Shown one piece after another: positions 25,364-33,125 of a stretch of DNA of 64,000 nucleotides (positions are counted from its first letter, which is position 1; every line of letters starts with the position of its first letter). This DNA is from Fundidesulfovibrio terrae (GTDB taxonomy: Bacteria > Desulfobacterota > Desulfovibrionia > Desulfovibrionales > Desulfovibrionaceae): assembly GCF_022808915.1 (NCBI RefSeq), contig NZ_JAKZFS010000001.1:1256644-1320643 (forward strand), in the 5' to 3' direction. Position numbers and translations under genes: made by a program. The notes beneath the pieces are model-generated. The model saw nothing but the letters and a program-made list of their open reading frames with translations. It was not told the DNA's origin and made no database searches.

Positions 25364-25506
25364 GTCTCCTCCCTTGAGAGGATTCCCGTCTTACGCCCGA
25401 CGAGGCGGGGGCGTGCGTCTCCTGCCCCCACCCGCGAGGCGGGGCGGCCCCCCGGAGCAGGCGCGCGCCTGTTCCGGGAATTATCGCTGCAAGGACCGGC
25501 ACCGGG

Positions 25507-25965
25507 TCAGGGGTACACGATCTGCACCGGCAGCGTGGACTTCTCCAGCACCTGCCGGGCCACCGACCCGAGGCCCGTGGCCTCGGCCGGGCCCTTGTCC
25601 AGGCCTTGACCCCGGCTGGTCATAACCACGAGCCCGGCTTTCTCCTCCCGGGCCGTTTTGAGGATCTCCTCGGCGGCATTGCCCCGTACCAGCTTCACCT
25701 TCAAGTTGGGGCACCCGTGCAACATGCCCTGGCAGATGGTTTCGAGCTTGCGCCGCGCCTCCTCCATCTCCCAGCTTTGGAATTGCTGGATGAGTTCCGG
25801 GCTCGGATAGTTGCCGTAGGCCGGGAAATAGGCGCACAGGTCCACCGCCACGTACAGGGCCACCACTTTTGCGTTATACTTTTCCGCCAGAGATACTACG
25901 TGCCGCACCGACTTGAACGAACCCTCGGAAAGGTCGGTGGGCCATAAGATGGTGTCGATTCCCAT
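25507..25965 (-). CDS. Universal stress protein (UspA family)
   Basis: A 152-residue Usp domain: ILWPTDLSEGS at the start, ALYVAVD after the first repeat, and a C-terminal nucleotide region VVMTSRGQGLDKGP followed later by GSVARQVLEKS and VQIVYP. The glycine pattern G-x2-G is present (SRGQGL), unlike the Usp at 2258. The RBS AGGAGG precedes the ATG. It lies between the DUF1259 gene and the small Cys protein gene, all on the minus strand and probably one operon. Usp proteins are induced by stress; no specific trigger is readable. Confidence 0.88.
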   Translation of the reverse strand: MGIDTILWPTDLSEGSFKSVRHVVSLAEKYNAKVVALYVAVDLCAYFPAYGNYPSPELIQQFQSWEMEEARRKLETICQGMLHGCPNLKVKLVRGNAAEEILKTAREEKAGLVVMTSRGQGLDKGPAEATGLGSVARQVLEKSTLPVQIVYP

Positions 25966-26010
25966 GGTATCCTCCTGTTTGGCGCGTTGCCGTGCCGCAT
26001 GGCCCCTGCG

Positions 26011-26301
26011 TCATTTTTCGCACCAGGGAAGGGCCGTGAGTTCGACATCCCAGCCGAGGCCGCCCAGCTTGGCCCTGGCATCCACATACCGTGAGAACAG
26101 TTCGATCGTGTTTTTCAGTTCCTGCAGCGGAGCGGGTTCGGCGCAGCACGGGCGGGAGGTGATAGTCTTCTGCAAGTGGACGTCGTCCAGGGATACTTCG
26201 AATTTCTTCCCGCAAGTGCACTTGATGGTGATCAGGCTGTGTATGAGCGGGGTGGTGCACACGAAATCGTTCTCTCGAAGCTTGGAAGGGGTGTCGGGCA
26301 T
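26011..26301 (-). CDS. Small cysteine-containing hypothetical protein
   Basis: A 96-residue protein from the ATG at 26301, chosen for its CAGGAGG ribosome site; an in-frame ATG further upstream (26358) has none. Cysteines occur as C-T-C-G in a strand (IKCTCGKKFEV), as a CC pair (SRPCCAEP) and singly near both ends, suggesting a small metal-binding fold similar to zinc ribbons. A helix with ELFSRYVDAR follows. Function unknown. It is the first gene of the Usp-DUF1259 row, 45 bases before the Usp gene. Confidence 0.7.
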   Translation of the reverse strand: MPDTPSKLRENDFVCTTPLIHSLITIKCTCGKKFEVSLDDVHLQKTITSRPCCAEPAPLQELKNTIELFSRYVDARAKLGGLGWDVELTALPWCEK

Positions 26302-26735
26302 GACATCCTCCTGGGTTGCTCCCCCGGTGGCAGGCCGGGGCGGGGTGATGGCTGGCACTACCCGAACAACCTGCGGTCCAACCGCTCCAGCCGGTCAAAT
26401 ATTGTTCTTCTAAATAGATAAAATTACAGGAGATAAAGTTGATATTAACATAGCTGGGCAGCTTGTCAACGCGGTGGGTGAAAAAATGCGGGCAAGCGGA
26501 CGGGGGCGTTCCGGGGCAAGAGGCCGTTTCCCGGGCCTGGGGGACGCGAATCATGCCTTCGGGCAGGCGAATTCCCTAGCGGGGCGAGGGGCAGGCTCGC
26601 CTGGACACAGGCGGATTGGGCCCTATATTCCGGCGGATGTAACCCGGAACAAAGACTCGAACGACTAACAGTCCGGGCGGCCCGTGCAGGGGACGCGGTA
26701 TTTTTCCGTCCGGCCGGTCCGCAAGGAGAATGACC
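26302..26735. other. Intergenic region between divergent units
   Basis: About 430 bases without a convincing gene. The left third is AT-rich around 26395-26450 and carries a sigma-70-like promoter for the minus-strand operon. The right part is GC-rich with no clear promoter, repeat or RNA gene that I can support; a 64-codon open frame at 26474-26668 lacks a ribosome site and coding character. Confidence 0.6.
26442..26469 (-). promoter_or_regulatory. Sigma-70-like promoter of the Cys protein-Usp-DUF1259 operon
   Basis: On the minus strand a perfect TTGACA (complement of 26464-26469) is followed after 16 bases by TAATAT (complement of 26442-26447), four of six matches to the -10 consensus. The leader to the ATG at 26301 would be about 130 bases and AT-rich. 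Confidence 0.55.
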
Positions 26736-26951
26736 ATGGAACGTTTCGCGCTCTGTTTCTGTCTGCTCATGCTGTGCTCCTGCGCGGTGTACAAGGACAA
26801 GGAAGGGCAGACGCACTACGAGTTCCTGCCACCGCCCCCCGCGGTGTACTACGCGCCTGCGCCTCCTCCCGCGTACTACGCGCCTGCGCCGCAGCCGTAC
26901 CCTTACGGCTATTACTATTATCCGCATTATTACTACCGGCGCTACTGGTAG
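26736..26951 (+). CDS. Small Pro/Tyr-rich lipoprotein
   Basis: A 71-residue protein. The ATG at 26736 is preferred because AAGGAG (26723-26728) lies seven bases upstream; the ATG at 26730 is too close. A short signal sequence ends in the lipobox-like LCSC near residue 17. The mature part is almost entirely Pro, Tyr and Ala, with repeats of the type AP-x-P-P-x-YY and a C-terminal Tyr tract ending RRYW. It is probably an outer-membrane-anchored, disordered surface peptide. A bidirectional terminator follows. Confidence 0.72.
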   Translation: MERFALCFCLLMLCSCAVYKDKEGQTHYEFLPPPPAVYYAPAPPPAYYAPAPQPYPYGYYYYPHYYYRRYW

Positions 26952-26975
26952 CGGCGCGCCGGGAGGCGAAGCAAC

Positions 26976-27006
26976 AAAAAGGCCGGTCCTCGAGGACCGG
27001 CCTTTC
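26976..27006. terminator. Bidirectional terminator between convergent genes
   Basis: AAAGGCCGGTCC pairs perfectly with GGACCGGCCTTT around a TCGA loop, with A residues on the left and a short T run on the right. It separates the small lipoprotein gene from the minus-strand glycosyltransferase-like gene. Confidence 0.88.
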
Positions 27007-27040
27007 CGTTTGCGCGCGTGATCGCGGATGAGAGCGGGGC

Positions 27041-27802
27041 TCAGCCCTGGCCGTTCCCTTCGCATCCGGCCTGAAAGTTCTTGAGGAAAGCCGGATAGTC
27101 GCCCGCGTAGTCGCAGTTTCCGGAGTGGATGAAGCGGCTGGCCACATCGGCGTGTATCTCGCCGCCGAGCGCCGTCCAGCGCTTGCAGAAGGCGTAGTCC
27201 TCAGGGAGGTAGTCGCGGTTCCCGGGATCGATGGCGGTATCGAAGAAAGCCCAGTTGTCGTCTTCCTCGTCGCCGGTGTTGACGTATGAGTTCCGGTAGC
27301 GCAGTTCTGGATACGCCTGGGCCATCTTTTCCAGCACTTCGCGCCTGATCATCATGAACCCCGTGGAGCCGTACTCCACGGGCACCAGGCCGTCCTTGTC
27401 CACCACGCATCCGGCCTTCAGCTTCACCGTATAGTTGAGCGAGGCGGCCACAGCGTCCACGGACGCCAGTTCTCCCGGCATCCGACGCAGCTTGTCCACG
27501 TCCAGGTGCTTGACCGGGTAGATGCCGCAGACCACGTCCTTGCCCGACCGGAAGTAACGCAGGGCCGCGTCGGCGGGAAATCCGAGGTCGGCGTCGATGA
27601 AGAGCAGGTGGGTGAACTCTCGCTGGCGTAAAAACTCGTTGGCTATGTAATTGCGGGCGCGGGTGATGAGGCTCTCGTAGGCCAGTGGCTGGAATCCCGT
27701 GCCAACGCCTGCCGCGTTGCAGACATCGAACATCTGGAGCACCGAGCGCATGTAATTGAGGGTCACGGTGCCGTTGTAGCTGGGGGTGCCGATCAGGATC
27801 AT
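27041..27802 (-). CDS. Glycosyltransferase-like protein (GT-A fold)
   Basis: A 253-residue soluble protein. It starts with ILIGTPSYNG, has a helix ending ITRARNYIANEFL, then the metal/nucleotide-sugar motif D70-A-D72 (LLFIDADLGF), a GSTGFMMIRREVLEKM acceptor-side segment and an acidic stretch DEEDDNW. This fits the GT-A fold of many family-2-like glycosyltransferases. It lies near the end of a flagellar block, where such enzymes often glycosylate flagellin or surface sugars, but that role is inference. The start ATG at 27802 lies in a region of weak ribosome signal. Confidence 0.72.
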   Translation of the reverse strand: MILIGTPSYNGTVTLNYMRSVLQMFDVCNAAGVGTGFQPLAYESLITRARNYIANEFLRQREFTHLLFIDADLGFPADAALRYFRSGKDVVCGIYPVKHLDVDKLRRMPGELASVDAVAASLNYTVKLKAGCVVDKDGLVPVEYGSTGFMMIRREVLEKMAQAYPELRYRNSYVNTGDEEDDNWAFFDTAIDPGNRDYLPEDYAFCKRWTALGGEIHADVASRFIHSGNCDYAGDYPAFLKNFQAGCEGNGQG

Positions 27803-27875
27803 CGCTTCGTGGCTCCTTGGGGCGCCGCTTATGGGGCGGGCGTTCCCTTGTTAGACGCTCGCCCGCGCGTCCTGG

Positions 27876-28175
27876 TCACACCATCACGTTCAGGCCGGAC
27901 TCTTTCGCCGTGATTTCCTTGAGGACGATATCGGGATCGAGTCTGACGACCAGGAAGGATCGCTCAAGGCCCAGGGCCAAATTCCTGGCCACCTGCGCCA
28001 GCAGGCGGTGGCCGTCGATCTCCACCCAGGCCAGATCGTCCGACTGCCACTCCAGGATGACGCCCCGGACCTTCTGGCCCGGGCGGTGCGCCTTGCGGAA
28101 GCGCTCGGAGCGCTGCGAGTCGCGTTGTTGGCCGCCGAAGCCGGAGAAAGATGAACCGTGACCGCGTACGCGCAT
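27876..28175 (-). CDS. Small basic hypothetical protein
   Basis: A 99-residue protein with a basic, Ser/Gly/Arg-rich first third and a beta-rich remainder (KVRGVILEWQSDD, WVEIDGHRLLAQV, SFLVVRLDPDIVLKEI) that suggests a small barrel. No known domain is recognised. It is on the same strand as the flagellar genes, between the glycosyltransferase-like gene (73-base gap) and a repeat-rich intergenic stretch. The role is unknown. Confidence 0.65.
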   Translation of the reverse strand: MRVRGHGSSFSGFGGQQRDSQRSERFRKAHRPGQKVRGVILEWQSDDLAWVEIDGHRLLAQVARNLALGLERSFLVVRLDPDIVLKEITAKESGLNVMV

Positions 28176-28185
28176 GATGAACCTG

Positions 28186-28257
28186 CCTGGGGCTCTGCCC
28201 CAGACCCCGCAAGAGCTCTGCCCTTGACCCGCCAGGGGGATGATCCCCTTGGACCCT
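28186..28257. repeat. Two short hairpins (CTGGGGCTCTGCCCCAG type repeat)
   Basis: CTGGGG (28187-28192) pairs with CCCCAG (28198-28203), and CCAGGGG (28232-28238) pairs with CCCCTTGG (28245-28252). Elements of this type are scattered between genes in Desulfovibrio genomes (from memory). They lie in the 313-base gene-free stretch 28176-28488. Confidence 0.6.
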
Positions 28258-28312
28258 CAGTAGCTTCGTGCCCACTGGCGCGCCGTGCCGGTCAGCCTGG
28301 CCCGTCCGTGTC

Positions 28313-28364
28313 CCGGGCGGCGGGCTAGGACCGATTTGAAGACGATCCGTCACCCGCCGCCCGG
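28313..28364. repeat. 12-bp perfect inverted repeat in gene-free stretch
   Basis: CCGGGCGGCGGG (28313-28324) is the exact complement of CCCGCCGCCCGG (28353-28364), separated by 28 bases. The flanks CTAGGACC and CCTAGCCGGTCC also partly pair, giving a compound structure. No ORF overlaps it. Confidence 0.55.
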
Positions 28365-28410
28365 AACCTAGCCGGTCCAGACCGACCGGCCCGGCGCTCC
28401 CATTGCGAAG

Positions 28411-28482
28411 CCCGCTAAAAGTTTTTGAGAGAGTCCAGAGAGAACTTTTTTCAAAAAGTTCTCTCTGGCCGCCGGAGGCATC
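28411..28482 (-). repeat. Dispersed GCCTCCGGCGGCC repeat, inverted copy
   Basis: On the minus strand this reads GCCTCCGGCGGCCAGAGAG and continues with a stem AGAGAACTTTTT/AAAAAAGTTCTCT, then GGACTCTCTC. It matches the copy at 8073-8135 closely, including the T/A-rich loop, and lies seven bases downstream of a flagellar-block gene, where it could act as the block's terminator. Confidence 0.75.
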
Positions 28483-28488
28483 TTACTC

Positions 28489-28908
28489 TTATCCCCGCGC
28501 CTGCGAGATGATCAGCTCCACCTCGTCCTGCGAGAGTCCGGTGGCCTTGGCCAGCTCCCGGGCGGACTGGCCCTTTTTCATCCCGGCGAGCACCACCTGG
28601 CGCAAAAAATCCGGTGAGCGGCTGATTTCCTCGGCCTGCTTGAGCAGCTTGGAGAGTTCGCGTTCGCGGGTGGCCAGCTTGTCCTCCAGGCGGATGAGCT
28701 CCCGTTGGCGGTCTTCAAAGGATTCCAGCAGCTCCTGCTCGAGCTGGGCGCTTTTCTGGAGCTTGCCCATGAGCTCTGCCTGGTTGTTCTGGAGGGCCTG
28801 GAGCATGTCTTCGGAGCGGCGCAGCCGGGCGAAGAAGCCGACCACGAGGATCAGCAGCACCAGCTCGCTGCCGGTGAGGAGCAGAAGAAGCCATTCTTGG
28901 AGGGACAC
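28489..28908 (-). CDS. Membrane-anchored coiled-coil protein, DUF2802-like
   Basis: A 139-residue protein started by GTG (28908) with an AGGTG box. Residues 5-28 are a membrane helix, 32-95 a Glu/Gln/Leu-rich coiled coil, and the C-terminus (about 108-139) is a small helical motif with AKATGLSQDEVELIISQ, like the helix-turn-helix-like end of DUF2802 proteins found in flagellar and chemotaxis clusters (recalled, not checked). It follows the FliL-adjacent small gene by three bases and is the last gene of the flagellar block on this strand. Confidence 0.7.
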   Translation of the reverse strand: MSLQEWLLLLLTGSELVLLILVVGFFARLRRSEDMLQALQNNQAELMGKLQKSAQLEQELLESFEDRQRELIRLEDKLATRERELSKLLKQAEEISRSPDFLRQVVLAGMKKGQSARELAKATGLSQDEVELIISQARG

Positions 28909-28911
28909 CGG

Positions 28912-29244
28912 TCACACCTGCTTGTTGATGAGATGGCCGAGCCAGGGTGAGCCCGGTTGGGCTGGGGATTCCGGCTCTTCGGGGGCGGCCTGTTGGGCCT
29001 GGCGTTTGCGCGGGTGCGGTTCCTGTTCGGCCCCCCTGCGTTTTTCCTTTTCGTCCTTGACGGCCTCGCTGCCTTCTTCTTTCTCGACCTTCTGGACCTG
29101 GTGGCCCTGGTCCTTGAGGGCCTGCTGGGCCATCTGGGCGGCGAAGACCTGTTGCGCTTCGGGATGGGCGAGTTGCGCCCCGGCCACTCCCTGGAGGTTG
29201 GGCAGCTGGGCGACTACGGTGGCGATGTTGATGTCGGACATCAT
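28912..29244 (-). CDS. Small hydrophilic flagellar-cluster protein
   Basis: A 110-residue protein overlapping the fliL-like gene by four bases (ATGA), so translation is coupled. The first 45 residues form an Ala/Gln-rich helix (IATVVAQLPNLQG..); the rest is highly charged (Lys, Glu, Gln, Pro) and probably disordered. No domain is recognised. Its position between fliL and a coiled-coil membrane protein suggests a motility-related accessory role, which is inference. Confidence 0.7.
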   Translation of the reverse strand: MMSDINIATVVAQLPNLQGVAGAQLAHPEAQQVFAAQMAQQALKDQGHQVQKVEKEEGSEAVKDEKEKRRGAEQEPHPRKRQAQQAAPEEPESPAQPGSPWLGHLINKQV

Positions 29245-29984
29245 TTCACCAGAAGTTCCTCGAAGAGCACCTGATCAATCTGGCCGGTGTTCAGGTAGTT
29301 GTTCACCACTCCACGCAGCTCCTCGCGGAGCTTTTCCACGGAATCCTTATCGGTCAGATTCGTGAAAGATTTATTCTTGAGATTATAATACAGGCCGTCG
29401 CGCAACGCAAAACTCTTGGTCTGGATTTCCCGGGCCAGGCGCGGGTCTTCCTTGTAGACGAGCTTGATCTTGAGCGACAGAATTTTGAAGGCCCCCTTGG
29501 TGTCGGTCTTCTCCACCAGGAAGGGCTCCATGGGGACGAAGACGTCCTGGGGCGGCGGCGGTTCGGCCGGCTTGGGCGGCTCCACGGGCGCGGGAGCCGG
29601 TGGCGGCGGCGGAGGGGGTTCCTCGTGGACCTTCACTTCCCGGATGAAGAACCACCAGGCGGCCAGGCCGATAAGCAGGAGCAGTCCGCCCACGCCTCCG
29701 AACAGGACCTTCTTGTTCTTCCAGATGGGGAGCTTGACGGGCTCGCCCAGGTCGTGGGCGGGGGGCGCGGCGGGGATTTCCTCGGCCGGTGGCGGGGGGG
29801 CCTCCTCTTCCTCGAGGAATGGCGCGTCGTCAAGGTCGAGCTCGACCTTCTGGGCGGCGCGGGGGGAGCCGACGTTGAGTTCCGTGTCGTCGAGCTTGGC
29901 TTTGTTCTGGTCCTGCTCGTCGGCGGACAAGGCGTCCGAGCGCGGGCCTCCTGCGGAGCCGGAATCGGAGGAGGACGAAAGCAT
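29241..29984 (-). CDS. fliL: FliL-like flagellar basal-body-associated protein
   Basis: A 247-residue protein. Residues 1-85 are cytoplasmic, acidic and Pro-rich; one membrane helix lies near 93-113; a Pro-rich linker (PPPPPPPAPAP) follows to about 145; the periplasmic part (150-247) fits FliL, ending in the typical helix GQIDQVLFEELLVK. FliL stabilises the stator around MotAB and affects torque and swarming. The long N-terminal extension is unusual, as most FliL proteins have only about 20 residues before the helix. It is 34 bases after cheY. Confidence 0.88.
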   Translation of the reverse strand: MLSSSSDSGSAGGPRSDALSADEQDQNKAKLDDTELNVGSPRAAQKVELDLDDAPFLEEEEAPPPPAEEIPAAPPAHDLGEPVKLPIWKNKKVLFGGVGGLLLLIGLAAWWFFIREVKVHEEPPPPPPPAPAPVEPPKPAEPPPPQDVFVPMEPFLVEKTDTKGAFKILSLKIKLVYKEDPRLAREIQTKSFALRDGLYYNLKNKSFTNLTDKDSVEKLREELRGVVNNYLNTGQIDQVLFEELLVK

Positions 29985-30018
29985 GGCGGGTTGGGGCGGG
30001 GGCTAGCCCCGCCCGCGT

Positions 30019-30402
30019 CTATTTGTCGAAGATCTTGTCGATCTTCTGGCCAAGCGTTTCAGCGGTGAAGGGCTTGACGATGTAGTTGGATACCTTGGCC
30101 TGGACGGCTTCGATGATGTTCTCCTGCTGGGCTTCGGCGGTGACCATGAGGAAGGGCAGGTTGGCGAATTCCTCACTGGAGCGGACTTTGCGCAGAAGTT
30201 CGATGCCGGGCATCTTGGGCATGTTCCAGTCGGAGATGATGAACTCGATGCGGTCCTTGTTGAGGGTCTCCCACGCGGTGGTGCCGTCGTCGGCCTCGAT
30301 GATGTTGGTAAAGCCGAGCTGGCGAAGGATGTTCTTGATGATGCGCCGCATGGTGGAGAAGTCGTCCACCACCAGCACACGCATGTCTTTGTTGTAAGCC
30401 AT
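30019..30402 (-). CDS. cheY: CheY-like chemotaxis response regulator
   Basis: A 127-residue single receiver with VVDDFSTMRRIIKNIL, phospho-acceptor Asp58 (ISDWNMPKMPG), TAEAQ and the conserved Lys in YIVKPF. These are the CheY hallmarks, including the DFSTMRR start and DWNMP loop. Phospho-CheY binds the flagellar switch to change rotation. Its place between fliA and fliL supports that role. RBS AGGAGAT lies upstream. Confidence 0.92.
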   Translation of the reverse strand: MAYNKDMRVLVVDDFSTMRRIIKNILRQLGFTNIIEADDGTTAWETLNKDRIEFIISDWNMPKMPGIELLRKVRSSEEFANLPFLMVTAEAQQENIIEAVQAKVSNYIVKPFTAETLGQKIDKIFDK

Positions 30403-30452
30403 ACCTATCTCCTTTTGCCATGCCCGCTGGGGGCCGGGTTGTACGCTTGGCT

Positions 30453-31247
30453 TTAGGCGTCCACGATGCCGTACTGCGCGTGGAATTTACTGCGCAACTT
30501 GGCCAGAGCCTGGGAATGCAGCTGTGAGACGCGGCCTTCGGTGATTCCCATGACCTCGCTGGTCTCACGCATGTTCAATTCTTCGACGTAATACAGGGAG
30601 AGCACGAGCTGTTCCCTTGGGGTCAGTTCATCAATAAGCAGCGCCAGTTTGTCAACGATTTCTTTGAGTGCGGCGGATTTGTACGGTTCGTTGTCGATCT
30701 GCTGGCGTTTGAAGGATGTCAGATTTTCGGTGATTGCATCCAGGCTCAGGCAGAGCTGGCTCTGCATGGCCTCCATGGCCTGGGAGACTTCCTTCGAGGT
30801 GAGCCCCGTGGCCTCGGAGAGCTTTTCCACCGTAGGCGTTTCGTCCGAAGCGGATTCCAGCTTGCGGATGGCGTCGTCCACAACGCGTACCCGGTGGCGC
30901 TGGCCCCGGCTGAACCAGTCGAGCTTGCGCAGCTCGTCGAGCATGGCTCCCTTGATGCGTGACTCGGCGAAGGTTTCGAACTTGATGCCCAGCTCCGGCT
31001 TGAAGCGTCCCAGGGCTTCCATGAGGCCCAGAGCTCCGGCGCTGATGAGTTCGCCCATCTCCACGCTGGGGGGGAGCTTGGCCTTGAGACGCAGGGCCAG
31101 GAGCTTGATCTTGGGAGAATAGTGCCTGACGATCTCCTGGCGGTCCGGCTGGGAGAAATCCTGCCAGGGCCTTGCTCCGGCTTCGAAGCTAAGCCACGGA
31201 CTGCTCTTGGAAGAGGAGCTTTTTCCAGAAGAACTTGATGTTTCCAT
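30453..31247 (-). CDS. fliA: RNA polymerase sigma-28 factor FliA
   Basis: A 264-residue sigma factor for late flagellar and chemotaxis genes. Region 2 is visible as ELISAGALGLMEAL..F.FETFAESRIKGAMLDELRKLDW, and region 4 as ELTPREQLVLSLYYVEELNMRETSEVMGITEGRVSQLHSQAL. The ATG at 31247 overlaps flhG by 59 bases and lacks a clear ribosome site; no better start exists downstream before region 1.2, so the first 30 Ser/Lys-rich residues are encoded in both frames. Translation is probably coupled to flhG. Confidence 0.93.
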   Translation of the reverse strand: METSSSSGKSSSSKSSPWLSFEAGARPWQDFSQPDRQEIVRHYSPKIKLLALRLKAKLPPSVEMGELISAGALGLMEALGRFKPELGIKFETFAESRIKGAMLDELRKLDWFSRGQRHRVRVVDDAIRKLESASDETPTVEKLSEATGLTSKEVSQAMEAMQSQLCLSLDAITENLTSFKRQQIDNEPYKSAALKEIVDKLALLIDELTPREQLVLSLYYVEELNMRETSEVMGITEGRVSQLHSQALAKLRSKFHAQYGIVDA

Positions 31248-32016
31248 CGAGTTGCGAGCCTGAATCCCAACTTGTAATTTTTCGGGCGATGTCCGCCACT
31301 TTCAAGCTTGCCGGGGCTTCCGGAGCCATGTGGCAAAACGGGATCTGCTTGATCACCGCCTGCCGAACGGTAGCATCTTGCGGGATAAAGTCCACAAAAT
31401 CCAGCGAAATCCCGTCCAGGAAGTGGTCGCAGGCGGCGTAGAGTTTTCCGAATACCTGCTTGGCCGCCTTCTCGCTCGGGGCCATGTTCACCACGACCCG
31501 AAACCGGTTCACCGCATGGTTCAAGTGCATGACTTTGACCAGCGCGTATGCGTCGGTAAGCGAAGTGGGTTCGGTCGTCAACACCAGCAGGCGTTCGCGT
31601 GCGGCAAGGTTGAAGTAGAGTACGTTGTCGCCGATTCCGGCGCCCGTATCCACGATAAGGTAGTCTATCCTGTCCTCGAGGTAGTCCATGGCCTCCAGGA
31701 GGTCGAGCTTCTGGCCGGTGGAGAGCGAGAGCATCTCGGACACGCCCGAGGACGCGGGCAGGATGTGGAACCCGTAGGGCGTCTTGAAGAGCACCTTTTT
31801 CAGGTTCACGCCCTTATGGAACAGGTGGAACAGGTTGAGCTCCGGAGCCATGCCCAGGAGCACGTCAACGTTGGCCAGGCCGAGGTCCGCGTCGAGCAGC
31901 ACCACGCGCTTGCCCATCTTCGTCAGGCTCACGGCCAGGTTCACGGAAATATTGGTCTTGCCCACTCCGCCCTTGCCGGAGGTGACGGAAAACACCAGGG
32001 GAAGATTGCCTTGCAT
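31189..32016 (-). CDS. flhG: MinD/ParA-family ATPase FlhG (FleN)
   Basis: A 275-residue ATPase that limits flagellar number together with FlhF. The Met at 32016 is chosen because the deviant Walker A SVTSGKGGVGKTN begins just after it; the open frame extends upstream without a ribosome site. Other motifs: LLDADLGLANVDVLLG and DYLIVDTGAGIG. The C-terminal helix with Lys/Phe is typical of the membrane-targeting end. It lies 14 bases after flhF and overlaps fliA. Confidence 0.92.
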   Translation of the reverse strand: MQGNLPLVFSVTSGKGGVGKTNISVNLAVSLTKMGKRVVLLDADLGLANVDVLLGMAPELNLFHLFHKGVNLKKVLFKTPYGFHILPASSGVSEMLSLSTGQKLDLLEAMDYLEDRIDYLIVDTGAGIGDNVLYFNLAARERLLVLTTEPTSLTDAYALVKVMHLNHAVNRFRVVVNMAPSEKAAKQVFGKLYAACDHFLDGISLDFVDFIPQDATVRQAVIKQIPFCHMAPEAPASLKVADIARKITSWDSGSQLDGNIKFFWKKLLFQEQSVA

Positions 32017-32030
32017 GGTTTTTGGTCCGT

Positions 32031-33125
32031 TTACGCGGCCTGTTCCACGTTTTGGTTGGGCGCCTGGGAGTTTCCGGGCATCTGATGGGAGAACACCAGC
32101 CTCCACAGCGCCTGGGACTCGGCCGCCGACATGGACCCAACCACCCCAGGGCCGAAGGACAGGGCCGAGGCGGGGAGTCCGGTCATCTGGGCCACGTTTA
32201 TAAGGCTTCCGAAACTACAGGCTTCATCGAGTTTCGTCCAGATGATGCTTTTGACCAGGGGCGAGCGGTAGCGTTCCCACAGGGACCGGTAGTGGGCCGG
32301 AGCCATGAAGGGGGGCAGGGCCAGATGCACGGCGACGTCGTCGCGAAGGGCCAGGCTGCGTTCGGCCAGCCACTGGGCCAGGGTCTGCCCCTGGGTGAGG
32401 GCGGGCAGGTCCACGAAGATCACGTCAAAGTTCCGGCAGGCCAGAAGAACCTTGATGAAGTCCTCGGGTTCGGGAGCCTCGGCGTAAGTGATTCCTGAAA
32501 GTTCCGCGTAGCGCTTGAGAATGGCCTTGCCGCCCGCTCCCCGGCCGTCGCAATTGAGGATGCCGACGCGCTTGTCCGGGGCGGCGCGCTTGGCGGTGAT
32601 GGCCATGCGCACAAGGGCGGTGGTCTTGCCCGAGCCGGTGGGGCCGGCCACCATCTGGAATTTTTCGTGGAACTGGACGTAGGGCTTCACCCGGGCCACG
32701 TGGCCCAGTTCCGCCAGCAGGGAGGCTCCCGCCGCCGACTTGAGCTTGCGGAAGAGCCCCATGAGGATGGGCTCCTCGACGCCTTCGCGCTCCAGGTATT
32801 CCATGGCCATCTTCTGGCGCGGCTGGAGGCTTGCCAGGTCCATGTGCGGCTTGAGCAGGGCCGAGAGGTGGCCCTTCATCTCGCACCATTCGCGCTCCCA
32901 GCCGTCCTGCGGGGCCTTGCGCCCGGGGGCGCCGGGGATGTCCTGGTCGGCGCCGGTCTCGGCCGGGTCCTGGTCAGGCTCCACGGCGGCCATGATCTCG
33001 CAGATGGACTTGCCGTCTTCGCGCTTGGTCTGGTTGGAGAGGATCACGGCCTCGGGGCCGAGTTCCTTCTTGATCTGGGCCATCACCTGGGCGGCGCTGG
33101 AACCTCTGAATGTCTTAACCCGCAT
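32031..33125 (-). CDS. flhF: SRP-type GTPase FlhF with altered GTPase motifs
   Basis: A 364-residue protein that places the flagellum at the pole. An N-terminal B domain (MRVKTFRGSSAAQVMAQIKKELG) and N domain precede the G domain. G1 is intact (GPTGSGKTTA) and G4 reads TKLDEA, but G2 reads NCDGRGAG instead of DTYRIGA and G3 reads DLPALTQ instead of DTAGR. Catalysis may therefore be lost or changed. It overlaps flhA by 11 bases and precedes flhG, the normal order. Confidence 0.9.
   Translation of the reverse strand: MRVKTFRGSSAAQVMAQIKKELGPEAVILSNQTKREDGKSICEIMAAVEPDQDPAETGADQDIPGAPGRKAPQDGWEREWCEMKGHLSALLKPHMDLASLQPRQKMAMEYLEREGVEEPILMGLFRKLKSAAGASLLAELGHVARVKPYVQFHEKFQMVAGPTGSGKTTALVRMAITAKRAAPDKRVGILNCDGRGAGGKAILKRYAELSGITYAEAPEPEDFIKVLLACRNFDVIFVDLPALTQGQTLAQWLAERSLALRDDVAVHLALPPFMAPAHYRSLWERYRSPLVKSIIWTKLDEACSFGSLINVAQMTGLPASALSFGPGVVGSMSAAESQALWRLVFSHQMPGNSQAPNQNVEQAA

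Noticed and set aside
26474-26668. 64-codon open frame in the intergenic region
   Set aside because: No ribosome site, Arg/Gly/Ser-rich translation typical of non-coding GC-rich DNA.
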